NCBI RefSeq assembly: GCF_017745275.1
Contig: NZ_JAGHZS010000005.1
Coordinates: 434,001 to 498,000, forward strand
From: Chitinophaga sp.
Lineage (GTDB): Bacteria; Bacteroidota; Bacteroidia; Chitinophagales; Chitinophagaceae
Direction: 5' to 3'
DNA length: 64,000 bases
The notes beneath the pieces were generated by a model, which saw only the letters and a list, made by a program, of their open reading frames with translations, was not told the origin of the DNA and did not search any database. Positions 44,501 to 53,800 of this stretch are shown piece by piece. A program made the position numbers and the translations under genes. Every line of letters starts with the position of its first letter. The stretch's first letter is position 1.

Positions 44501-46706
44501 AGTTAAAAGCAAAGTTTTTTCCGCAATGGAGCATCAGCTGTACCCGGTGGAATACCTGATCAATGATAAGCAAATCAATACGGTCCACTACGGAAATGCT
44601 TTATTTAATGTACTGGTGTTGTACCAGAATTTCCATCAGCACGATTACCAACTGCAATTGAACAACTGTGAGATAAACAGGCGGCAGCTGGACGTTTCAG
44701 ACGGGTACATGGATACGGTGCTGGAATTTTCTGAACAAAAGGATGAACTGGGACTGGCGATACATTTTAATAACGAAAGGCACCACGGTGCAACCGCTGA
44801 TCAGTTTGTAATACATCTCAGGAAGTTATTGGAGGCAGTATACAAGGAAGAAAACAGACAGATCATCAAATACGATTTTCTGACAGACCGGGAAAAGGAG
44901 ATGCAGTTAAGTATCATCAGCGACGCGGCAGAAACGATGTCGCAGAAACTTCCTGTTCACCTTCAATTTGAGCAAAATGCCTTTATGGTACCGGATGCCA
45001 TTGCATTGGAAGCTGAAACGGAAACTTATACTTACAAACGGCTGAATCAATGTGTAAACAGACTGGCCAATTTCCTGAAGAGCAATTATGCGATAGGGGC
45101 CGATGACTGCATTGGCTTCTGGGTGGGAAGAAATGAATACATCGTTATTGCCATGCTGGCAGTACTGAAAGCGGGAGGTACTTATATTGCCATAGATACC
45201 GATTGCCCGGTGATCAGGGCCGGAAAAATAATGGAAGAATGCCAGATGAAATTGTTGTTGGTAGATAATATGTATCTGGACCAACTGGAAAATGATTTTG
45301 ACGGCGAATTTCTTGTGAGCATAGAAAGCATCATTGAGGCAACCGAAAATTGCGAAAACCCGGCGTATACCGGGCAAATGAGCGACCTGGCCTACCTGAT
45401 CAATACCTCGGGATCAACAGGTACCCCTAAGGCGGTGATGATTACCCATGATACGCTGTCTGATTACGTAAAGCAGTTTGTGAGCTATTTTAAGATAACC
45501 AGCAAAGACGTTTTTGTGCAGCAATCTTCTGTTGCCTTTGATACCATCATTGAAGAAGTGTTTCCCGCATTGTGTTCAAAAGGGAAAATAGTTATTGCCG
45601 ATAAAGGAGGATGGGATATTGATGAGTTGTTGACGGTAATTGCCAGGAAAAATGTCACCATTCTTTCAACTTCGCCGCTGGTGTTGAACGAAATAAATAA
45701 ACAGGTAGACAGCCGTATAGGCACCCTTCGGATCATTATCAGCGGAGGTGAAGTACTGAGGAGCACCTACATCAATAACCTGCTGCAGAATGTGGTGATC
45801 TATAACACCTATGGCCCGTCGGAAACCACCGTATGCGCCACCTACAAAATGCTGACTTCCATCGACGATGTTGCGTTAATCGGGAAGCCTGTCAGTAACC
45901 GCGCAGTATACATCCTGGATCAGCAGTTGCAGATGATGCCGCTGGGATGTACCGGTGAAATTTTTATAGAAGGTGGTTTAGCAAGAGGTTATCTCAACAT
46001 GCCAGCTCTCACTGCGGAAAAATTTATCCCCCACCCGTTTAAGCCCGGCAAAAAACTTTACCGATCCGGCGATCTGGGCAGGTATACAGAAAGTGGAGAT
46101 ATTGAATTCATAGGCCGTAAAGATTTCCAGGTGAAAGTAAGAGGCCATAGGGTAGAACTGGAAGAAGTGGATAAAGTAATTAACCAGTATCCGGATGTCA
46201 TAATGGCCGTCACCTTACTAAAGTCCCAGACAGATTACCTGACGGGATACCTGGTGGTGAAAGAGGGATTTAAAGAAGGAGCGCTTCGGGTACACCTCAG
46301 TCGTTACCTACCTTCCTATATGATCCCTTACCGTTTTGAAATACTCGATAGTATCCCGCTTACCCCATCTGGTAAAACCGATAGAAAACTGCTGGCCGGA
46401 AAAAACAGCAATGGCAGACAGCCAGACAGGGAGCAGGAGCTGGTGACAGCGGTAACGAGAACAGAGGAAAGCCTGGTCCGGATGTGGCAAAAAATACTCG
46501 ATAGAAAAGAAATCGGCATTACGCATAATTTCTTTGATTTGGGTGGGCATTCTATTAAAGCACACCAATTGCAAAACCTTATTTATGCAGAGCTGGCGAT
46601 TGATGTGAAATTGGCGGATATCTTTATTTACCCCACTATCCGGGAGTTAAGCGCCATTATTGATCAGGCGGAAACAGAAATTTATAACTACATAGAGATT
46701 TCTTAA
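41592..46706 (+). CDS. Lipo-initiating NRPS: FAAL-PCP-C-A-PCP
   Basis: This 1704-residue protein starts with a fatty-acyl-AMP ligase-like domain (about 1-560) with SSGSTGDPKG (from 167) and SWMPMTHDMGMIG, which are FAAL traits. A carrier domain follows (Ser601 in YGINSL). The condensation domain (about 660-1095) has HHILVDG from residue 790. The adenylation domain (about 1115-1605) has TSGSTGTPK and ends TPSGKTDRKLL; the last carrier has Ser1654 in GGHSI. The 8-residue specificity positions read by eye are D-T-E-S-I-G-T-V-C, two conservative changes from the lysine code of bacitracin synthetase, so Lys or another basic residue is predicted. There is no thioesterase domain, so the chain passes to a further NRPS. 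It lies 126 bp downstream of the carbamoyltransferase. Confidence 0.93.
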   Translation: MSLSSMLMRAAAADTAGVTLVCMNNIEETISYKSLYRQSLMMLGHLQEAGLKEGDELVLQIEENRLFIPIFWACILGGIIPVPLNPGVQAAQKMKLFKVWGYLNNPYFITDSGAFEKATDLLDSPEMSAVGNSIQERRIFPEKLLSEGKEGIMADSREDSIVYIQFSSGSTGDPKGVILTNDNLLCNIEDIITSLQISVADKLLSWMPMTHDMGMIGFLLAGIYMNIDTVNIPTSLFIRRPLLWMEKAAAHEASVLYSPNFGLQYFLAALDKKTAYQWDLSGIRIIVNGAELISDNICKTFTAALAPYGLRQHAIVAAYGLAEAAVEVSTTVPGTALNAYYLHRLHLNIGEEIQVIAPADPAAVCFVEVGIAATACKVRICNDRDQVLAENKMGHIQIKGRNVTQGYYNYPEATKRVFTADGWLKTGDTGFLINNRLIVVGRIKDVFIINGQNYYPQDIEQILVRAGVAEPGKIVAVGGRNHHNSKDELLVFVLYKGNEAAFQAVSDLVGNILWKAVGIYADRILPVRKIPKTTSGKVQRFELWNRYISGEFNIDHGDARIGGTSSPGTVSSEWLAATVVALLGDNSITPQTDLLEYGINSLTAMRFVARIKQKTGLSLPVEAIFRLRTIESIRQQLATAAIDNVYPPLKQGNTLLQRSLTTGQERIFMEYLLNEDSSGYNLPVIYDVKGALQWPSIHKAFRLLVEKYTTLRTSFKITADRPEQVIHEYHDDLFNPEYTDLRSVPDPESVLEEISSAFISKPFDLRIPSQLRVNVIQTGKASYRIVFVIHHILVDGWSLALLCEELSALYNQLAQGNDSIDAGRAAFQYNDYVVWQQDLEQSYIFSQHKKYWLHELEELPEPVPLFPVKLSGATILSGKISTQRYCLDATEVAQLKTLAQKHHTSPFTVIITLINIIAHRYSRETDITIGFEVAGRILEEMEDIIGYMLNTLCLRVEVEGTTSFSDQLEIVKSKVFSAMEHQLYPVEYLINDKQINTVHYGNALFNVLVLYQNFHQHDYQLQLNNCEINRRQLDVSDGYMDTVLEFSEQKDELGLAIHFNNERHHGATADQFVIHLRKLLEAVYKEENRQIIKYDFLTDREKEMQLSIISDAAETMSQKLPVHLQFEQNAFMVPDAIALEAETETYTYKRLNQCVNRLANFLKSNYAIGADDCIGFWVGRNEYIVIAMLAVLKAGGTYIAIDTDCPVIRAGKIMEECQMKLLLVDNMYLDQLENDFDGEFLVSIESIIEATENCENPAYTGQMSDLAYLINTSGSTGTPKAVMITHDTLSDYVKQFVSYFKITSKDVFVQQSSVAFDTIIEEVFPALCSKGKIVIADKGGWDIDELLTVIARKNVTILSTSPLVLNEINKQVDSRIGTLRIIISGGEVLRSTYINNLLQNVVIYNTYGPSETTVCATYKMLTSIDDVALIGKPVSNRAVYILDQQLQMMPLGCTGEIFIEGGLARGYLNMPALTAEKFIPHPFKPGKKLYRSGDLGRYTESGDIEFIGRKDFQVKVRGHRVELEEVDKVINQYPDVIMAVTLLKSQTDYLTGYLVVKEGFKEGALRVHLSRYLPSYMIPYRFEILDSIPLTPSGKTDRKLLAGKNSNGRQPDREQELVTAVTRTEESLVRMWQKILDRKEIGITHNFFDLGGHSIKAHQLQNLIYAELAIDVKLADIFIYPTIRELSAIIDQAETEIYNYIEIS

Positions 46707-46748
46707 TATTTACTGATGAAGATCAGCTCACTCCGAGATAATTAGACT

Positions 46749-48380
46749 ATGAATATTTTTAAGCTTTTTCAGTCCAGGTCCGTTTACTTTTATTTTTTCC
46801 TGGTGCTCCTCAGCCTGGTAGGAAGTATTACCAATTTAGGCATGTTGATGACGATCAACATTGCCCTTGGGGGAAAGTCCATTTTTTCTTTAGGGAAATA
46901 TGCTTACCTGATATTTATAGTGTTTATGGTGTTTTCTTTTGTTTCGAGTATGCTGTTTCAGAATTACATGGTCCGGCTAAGTAATGAGATGACGCTTGAC
47001 CTGGAGCTGAAGCTTATTAAGAAAGTAAGAAATGCTTCTTTTGAATCTTTTGAGCGACTGGGTACGGAGAAATTGTATGCCGCCATTTCTGATACCCGTG
47101 TGCTGAGCCGGGTACCGGAAGTATTCATTGGGTTTGTTAATGCCGCCGTCACCATTGTATGCTCGCTGATTTACTTTATGTGGGTGTCTCCAGTGGCCTG
47201 TGTTATTGTTATCATTCTGATGTTTTTTCTCCTGGTAATATACCTGCACCAGAATAAAAAAGTAGAGAACGACCTGAATAAAGTAAGGGATTTGCAGGAT
47301 GTATATTATGGCTTTATCCGGGAACTGGTGGATGGATTTAAACAGGTCAGAATCTCTTTTCTGAGGAATAGTAATCTATATGACAAATACATCCTGGTCA
47401 ACAAGGAAAAGTCCATGTCACTGAATGTTAAAACATCCAAGCGTTATGTCAGAACAGAATTAATCGGTGCGTACAGTTGGTACCTGGTGTTGGGATTTGT
47501 GATTTTTTTCCTGCCTATGATGGTAAATATCAGCGTGCCTGAACTTACGGCATTTATAACAACCGTATTATTTATGAAAGCACCGGTGTCCCAAATTATT
47601 ATGGTGGTTCCTTTTTATACAGGTTTAAAGATTGCAATAAACCGTATTGAAAGAATTGATACCCTGCTGGAAACAGATACCGTACCTGAATATACCGCGA
47701 ATGCAGCTGAATTTCATTCCGTGCGATTTGAGAACATTATTTGCCGGTATGAAAGTAATGACCACTCTTTTGAACTGCGGGTACCGGACTTCAAAATCAG
47801 TAAACAGGAAATTGTTTTTATCATAGGCGGTAATGGCAGTGGTAAAACAACTTTTATTCACCTGTTAACAGGTTTATGTAAACCCATTTGCGGACAGGTA
47901 TATCTCAACGATAAAGAAATTACCTGGCAGGAATTCCAGTTGTTCAGTAATAATATGGCAGCGGTATTTAGTAATCATCATCTTTTTACAGAAAATTATG
48001 ATGAACATGAGCTGACAGCGAACAATGAATATTTAAATCACTTCACCCATCTGCTCAATTTAAAGGGTGTACTTAGAATTGATTATGAAAAGGAGCGGAT
48101 TGATACAAAAGTATCTAAAGGACAGCAGAAAAGAATTGCGTTGTTAATGGCACTGATGGAGAAGAAACCCATCCTGGTGCTGGATGAATGGGCTGCGGAG
48201 CAGGATCCTTTTAATAAAAAGAAATTTTATACGGAGTGGTTAACGCTACTCCGGGATATGGGGCAAACGATTATTGCGGTGTCTCACGACGATGAGTTTT
48301 ATCATGTACCTGACAGGTTGGTGAAATTTAATTATGGTCAGATTGTCAGCGATACAAGATTAGTACAGGTAGAATTATAA
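46749..48380 (+). CDS. PvdE/SyrD-type (cyclic peptide) ABC exporter
   Basis: This 543-residue fused permease-ATPase has about six transmembrane helices in 1-295 and one ATPase domain. Walker A is GGNGSGKT (360-367), the signature is VSKGQQ (455-460) in place of LSGGQ, and Walker B is ILVLDEW (475-481) followed by AAEQDP. The DEWAAxQDP sequence is characteristic of the peptide-exporter family that includes PvdE and SyrD, which move NRPS products or precursors into the periplasm. It lies 42 bp after the first NRPS gene and 9 bp before the thioesterase, so it is part of the operon. Confidence 0.92.
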   Translation: MNIFKLFQSRSVYFYFFLVLLSLVGSITNLGMLMTINIALGGKSIFSLGKYAYLIFIVFMVFSFVSSMLFQNYMVRLSNEMTLDLELKLIKKVRNASFESFERLGTEKLYAAISDTRVLSRVPEVFIGFVNAAVTIVCSLIYFMWVSPVACVIVIILMFFLLVIYLHQNKKVENDLNKVRDLQDVYYGFIRELVDGFKQVRISFLRNSNLYDKYILVNKEKSMSLNVKTSKRYVRTELIGAYSWYLVLGFVIFFLPMMVNISVPELTAFITTVLFMKAPVSQIIMVVPFYTGLKIAINRIERIDTLLETDTVPEYTANAAEFHSVRFENIICRYESNDHSFELRVPDFKISKQEIVFIIGGNGSGKTTFIHLLTGLCKPICGQVYLNDKEITWQEFQLFSNNMAAVFSNHHLFTENYDEHELTANNEYLNHFTHLLNLKGVLRIDYEKERIDTKVSKGQQKRIALLMALMEKKPILVLDEWAAEQDPFNKKKFYTEWLTLLRDMGQTIIAVSHDDEFYHVPDRLVKFNYGQIVSDTRLVQVEL

Positions 48381-48389
48381 CTATTCAAT

Positions 48390-49115
48390 TTGATGGTTCC
48401 GGTTAACGTATTCTGTATCCCGTTTGCAGGAGGTAATAAATACTCTTACAGGGAGTATGAGCAATGCGCTCCTGCTCATATTAATATTATTCCGCTGGAA
48501 TATCCCGGCAGGGGAAGCCGTATCAGGGAGGGCTTCATAAAAGATATGGATGCCCTGGTAGACGATATATATCAACAGATGAGCAAGGTGGGCTTTCAGC
48601 ACAACTATGCTATATATGGTCACAGTCTCGGTGGTGTAGTAGCCTTGTTTCTGGCCAGGAAGATCCTGGCGGAACGACAGCGCAAACCCCTGCATTTGTT
48701 TATTACCGGAACTACGGGACCCTCTTCTCCCGCCAGGCAGGCGAAGAAAAGGTACCTGCTCAGCAAGGAAGATTTTATTGAAGAATTGAAAGAGCTGGAC
48801 GGATGCCCTGAAGAGATATTGAATAATCCGGAAATGCTGGATTATTTTGAACCTATACTGAGAGCTGATTTTGAGGTGTCCGAAACCTTTAATTACGTGC
48901 CGGCCCACCCCCTTGATCTTTCCCTTACGGTAATTACAGGTACGGAAGAAGATATGGAAACGGAAGATATCCGTATGTGGCAATTGGAAACTAGCCGCCT
49001 CGTAGATTTCAGGCAAATGCCGGGAAAACATTTTTTTATTTTTAACAACGCTGCAGAGATATTAAATATAATATCAGAGAAAATCCTCTTACATACAAAA
49101 GCAATTTTTTTATGA
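48390..49115 (+). CDS. Type II (editing) thioesterase
   Basis: The 241-residue alpha/beta hydrolase resembles GrsT/SrfD-type thioesterases. It opens with FCIPFAGGNKYSYREYEQ, has the nucleophile Ser79 in GHSLGG and the catalytic histidine in GKHFFIF near 213; the acidic residue lies in the preceding TGTEEDMETED region. Type II enzymes remove misprimed acyl groups from carrier domains and restart stalled NRPS lines. Its stop overlaps the next start (ATGA at 49112), so the two are translationally coupled. It is not the chain-releasing domain, which is not in the window. Confidence 0.9.
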   Translation: MMVPVNVFCIPFAGGNKYSYREYEQCAPAHINIIPLEYPGRGSRIREGFIKDMDALVDDIYQQMSKVGFQHNYAIYGHSLGGVVALFLARKILAERQRKPLHLFITGTTGPSSPARQAKKRYLLSKEDFIEELKELDGCPEEILNNPEMLDYFEPILRADFEVSETFNYVPAHPLDLSLTVITGTEEDMETEDIRMWQLETSRLVDFRQMPGKHFFIFNNAAEILNIISEKILLHTKAIFL

Positions 49116-50731
49116 TGGAAAAGCAACTCTATTTAAAACCTAACCTGGTAATAGAACCTTTGGTAGACAACTGGTATGCCTGGTCACATCTTATTTCTCC
49201 TCCTACAGCGGCAATGAACATGGTACATCGCCATATGGAAATTATGGATTCTTATGTGATGGCGCCCGACGTACATTTTCAGGCGGTGCTGAACCCTAAA
49301 ATGAGAGGAGGCCCGTTTATGGATCTGGGTGGTAAAAGAATAGACGAGGTAAAGGAATTACAGGCCGCTACCAGGAAAGGAAGTGCGAAGTTATTTGAAC
49401 TGGCAGCTGCTATTAAAGAACTCGATAAAATGTTGCTTGAAAACGCAAAAGGATATTCCCTGGAAACACTGTACGAAAAAGTGCCGGTGATGCTGAAAGG
49501 GTATGTAGAACTGTTTTACGACAGGCACAATAATCCTGCTTTCCGTTTCTTTGAATCCCTGATGTATACCAATGGGTTTTATGATAAAACATCACAAAGT
49601 ATTGCCCTATGGATCACCGATAATGACCACCGGCCTTTCAGCCTAAGTACCCCGCGGCTGAAAGAACCTCACGTATTACAGCTGCCTATTCCTTTTGATC
49701 ATCCCGGTGTAGATGAACTGGCTAAAATGAAGCGGGTACCACAATCCTTGTCTTATATCCGCTCCTTTTTTGATATTCCGGCAGAACAGGAAGCGCTCTT
49801 TGCCTCTTTTTTTACAGAAGAACCTTTCCCCGGCTATAAGCACTACGAAGGAGACAGCATCCGCATGCGTTATTTCGGACACGCCTGTATCCTGATTGAA
49901 ACCAAAGATGTGAGTATATTACTGGACCCGCTGATCAGTTACTACGGTTATCATTCTGACATAGACCATTTTTCAGACCTGGACCTGCCGGATGTAATCG
50001 ACTATGTACTGATTACGCATAATCACCAGGATCATATTCTCTTTGAAACATTATTGCCACTCCGCCATAAGATAAAAAATATTATTGTACCGGCTACCCG
50101 TGGAGGCAGGCTGGAAGATCCTCAGCTGAAGCTGATGTTCAACAGCATTGGCTTTAATAATGTATACGAAATTGATGAAATGGAAACCATTTCTTTTGTG
50201 GATGCTTCTATCACCGGCGTGCCATTTACCGGGGAACACAGTGATCTGAACATATTAACCAAAGCATGCTTCTATGTTAAAATAGGCGACTTCAAATTAA
50301 TGTTCATGGCAGATTCGCGGGTGGTGGAACCTATGTTGTATAAAAACATTCAACAACAGATAGGCGATGTGGATGTTATTTTTCTGGGTATGGAATGTGA
50401 TGGTGCACCGCTTACCTGGCTGTATGGACCGTTATTGACGAAGAAGCTGGCAAGGGACCAGGATAGCAGCAGAAGGCTTGCTGGTTCTGATTGCGCCAAA
50501 GGAATGACCCTGGTAGATATTTTTCATCCGAAAGAAACCTATGTATATGCAATGGGCCAGGAGCCATGGCTGGAATTTATCAGCAGCATAAAATATACAG
50601 ATGATTCTAACCCGATTGTACAATCGAATAAACTGGTAAAGCTGTGCCAGGAAAGAGGTATTATCGCTGAACGTTTATACGGAGAAAAGGAAATTATGTA
50701 TGAGAAAAATACTGCTCCCGCAGTAGTATAA
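49112..50731 (+). CDS. CmlA-like diiron beta-hydroxylase (MBL-fold)
   Basis: This 539-residue protein has an N-terminal domain (1-240) of no simple fold and a metallo-beta-lactamase domain (250-520). The metal site is H-N-H-Q-D-H at 303-308, with Glu375 in TGEHSDL where hydrolases have a histidine, Asp401 in MADSRV and a candidate His472 in FHPKE. The two-domain size, the HxHxDH plus Glu, and the late YAMGQEPW motif match CmlA, the diiron oxygenase that hydroxylates the beta-carbon of an aminoacyl group held on a carrier domain. Here one NRPS-bound residue would become beta-hydroxylated. A hydrolytic MBL function is the alternative, but the Glu substitution argues against it. Confidence 0.8.
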   Translation: MMEKQLYLKPNLVIEPLVDNWYAWSHLISPPTAAMNMVHRHMEIMDSYVMAPDVHFQAVLNPKMRGGPFMDLGGKRIDEVKELQAATRKGSAKLFELAAAIKELDKMLLENAKGYSLETLYEKVPVMLKGYVELFYDRHNNPAFRFFESLMYTNGFYDKTSQSIALWITDNDHRPFSLSTPRLKEPHVLQLPIPFDHPGVDELAKMKRVPQSLSYIRSFFDIPAEQEALFASFFTEEPFPGYKHYEGDSIRMRYFGHACILIETKDVSILLDPLISYYGYHSDIDHFSDLDLPDVIDYVLITHNHQDHILFETLLPLRHKIKNIIVPATRGGRLEDPQLKLMFNSIGFNNVYEIDEMETISFVDASITGVPFTGEHSDLNILTKACFYVKIGDFKLMFMADSRVVEPMLYKNIQQQIGDVDVIFLGMECDGAPLTWLYGPLLTKKLARDQDSSRRLAGSDCAKGMTLVDIFHPKETYVYAMGQEPWLEFISSIKYTDDSNPIVQSNKLVKLCQERGIIAERLYGEKEIMYEKNTAPAVV

Positions 50732-50844
50732 TCTTCTGATAAACTTATTTACACCCCCTTTTTTGCATCCCTCATTGCCAATTATTTATTACGACGTTAT
50801 GCATACCGGCATTTCGTTCATGATCCGATCCTAATTGTTAGCTC

Positions 50845-53800
50845 ATGTCCAATAATATAGTGGAGGCCATTATCAAGAAAGCTGTTCAGAAAGGAGTAGA
50901 TATCCTGCTGGATGGGGACAAGTTGATCCTCCGGGTTTTAAAACAGGTAAATGTTGATAATGACCTGATCAGCCTGATCAGCGAGCATAAGGAAGAAATA
51001 AAACATTTCCTTGGCAACGTGGCAAGCAGCGCTGATGCGAAAGCCCGTAGCCGGAAAATCTCTCTCAGGACAAAAGACAGTACCAGCAAATGGCCACTTT
51101 CTTTTGCCCAGGAGAGATTATGGTTTGTACACCTGTTACAGGGCAGCGTACAATATCATATGCCTTACCTGTTTAAACTGAAGGGGCAACTGCAGGTAGA
51201 TCAGCTGGCCGCTGCATTTAAACGGATTTTAACCCGTCACGAGGTACTCCGTACCCTGATCCGGGAAGGCGATGGCAACGGCTACCAGGAAGTCAGGGAA
51301 TCAGGAGATTGGAAAATGACGATAGCGGATAGTAATGATGTAATGAATGAACACCCATCATTGCAGGAGTACATCGACCATCTTATTAAGAGACCTTTTG
51401 ATCTGTCCCATGATTATATGCTGCGGGTGGAATTGATCCGCCTGCCGGCAGAAGAATATATCCTGGTAGTGGTAGTACACCATATTGCATCAGACGGATG
51501 GTCAATGGGCCTGATGCTCCAGGAGCTGAAACAATACTATAATGCACCACCCCTCGAAGTATTAGCAGCGCCGGAGACTCCAGTATTGCAATATGCGGAC
51601 TACGCAGTCTGGCAACGGGAATATTTATCAACAGCTATTATACAACAACAGGCTGGTTTTTGGGAGCAACATCTGAAAGACTTATCGCCACTCGAACTGT
51701 CATCAGACTTTAAGCGCCCCGTTGTACAGGACCTGAAAGGTGCCGTGATCCGGAAGGTACTGGATAATGAGATGTATCAGTCGTTGCTCGATATTTCCAG
51801 GAAGAACGATTGCACTTTGTTTGTAACCCTGCTGAGCGCCTTCAAAGTATTGCTGATGCGCAATACCGGAGATACGGACATTTACGTGGGCAGTGTGGTA
51901 TCCGGAAGACAACTCCGGGAGGTGGAACAACTGGTGGGATTTTTTATCAACACACTGGTGTTAAGGGATCAGCTGAACCCGGAGATGAGTTTTACACAAT
52001 TAATGCAGCAGGTAAAACTTACTACGCTGCAAGCTTATGAACACCAGGATATTCCATTTGATAAAGTAGTACAAATGCTTGGAGGGGAGCGGGAAATGAA
52101 CCGTCATCCGGTGTTCCAGTATTTTTTTGCGGTACACCACAGTGCCGGTAATGAAAACCTGGTGCTGCACGACATTGTGTCTGAAATGATGGAGCATCAT
52201 CTGCATACTTCTATCTATGATTTCAGCCTGGATGTACTGGAACTCAGCGATGGATGGCATTTACAGTTAACCTATGCCAGCAGCCTGTTTCGTCAGGATA
52301 CTATGGAACGGTTGCTGAATCATTATATCGGGTTGTTGCAGTCAGTGATAAAAGATGCGGAAAAATGTATTGCTGAAATGGAGATGCTGAGCGTGGAAGA
52401 GCAGCACAGCCTGTTGCATACTTTTAATGATACCCAAGTGGTATATCCGGAAGAGGATACACTGATCGATTTATTCAGCAGGCAGGTGAAGCTGCATCCG
52501 GAAGCCGTGGCGGTGGTATGTAAGGACAGAAAATATAGTTATAGTGAACTCGATCTATGCAGTACACAGTTATCCGGTTACCTGGTAAAATGTGGTGTTA
52601 AGCCAGGTGAAAAAATTCCGGTATGTTTCGACAGGAGCTTTAATATGCTGGTGGCGCTGCTGGGTGTTATGAAAGCGGGAGCGGCTTATGTGCCGGTTGA
52701 TCCGGCTTACCCGTTGTCTCATATCGATTACCTCGTAGGAGATATTGCCGCTGCTATTGTTGTTACTACCGCGGCATATCGGTCATTCTTCCAGCAAGGA
52801 GGACTGAGTAAAATAGTGTTGCTGGATCAGGAATGGGAGCACATCATGAACGGGGAGGTATCTGCTCCGCAACACTATGCTGTTCCGGATCACCTGGCGT
52901 ATATCATTTATACTTCAGGAAGTACCGGCAGACCCAAAGGCGTGATGATCACGCATCAATCGTTGATTAACTTTTTACGGGCCATGGTGGCTCAATTGGA
53001 GTTTTCGGCTGCTCACAGCATATTGGCCATTACGACTTATAGTTTTGATATTTCCTGCCTGGAATTATATACACCCCTCATCGCAGGAGGAAAAATATAC
53101 CTGGCAGAAAGAGAAGATGTGATAGATGGAAACAAGTTGCATACGCTGCTGGCACAATGGCGTCCTACGCATATGCAGGCTACGCCTTCTACCTGGCAGA
53201 TGCTACTTGAAAGTGGATGGCAAAATGAGGAAAATGTCACCCTGCTAACAGGTGGTGAGGCTTTACCCGTTGCGTTGAAAAAACGTTTGACGGATATAAG
53301 CCGGTCCATATGGAATATGTATGGTCCAACAGAAACGACGATATGGTCAACTGCGGCGCTGCTCGACAGTGAAGCTGTTATCAGTATTGGTCGTCCAATC
53401 AGTAATACCGCTATTTACATATTAAACAGTCATTTGCAGTTATGCCCGGTGGGGGCGCCAGGGCAGCTTTGTATTGCGGGTGCCGGCGTGGCCAGGGGAT
53501 ATCTTCACCAGGAGCAATTAACAGCAGAAAAATTTATCTCTAATCCCTTTGGTGGCGGACTATTATATCAAACGGGCGATATAGCCCGCTGGCAGTCAGA
53601 TGGAAGCATTGTTTATATTGGACGTGCCGACAACCAGTTAAAAATAAAGGGACATAGGATTGAACCCGGGGAAATAGAGATGGCCCTCAGTCATGTACCC
53701 GGTGTTAAAAATGCCGTGGTGGTAGCCGGAGCAGATCGTGGCGCCGGGCGACAACTGATTGGTTATGTGGTTACAGACGAAACATACCGCAAAGAGGTAG

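Noticed and set aside
48381..49031. Minus-strand frame of 216 codons
   Set aside because: It mirrors the type II thioesterase gene, which has a full catalytic serine motif and an operon position.
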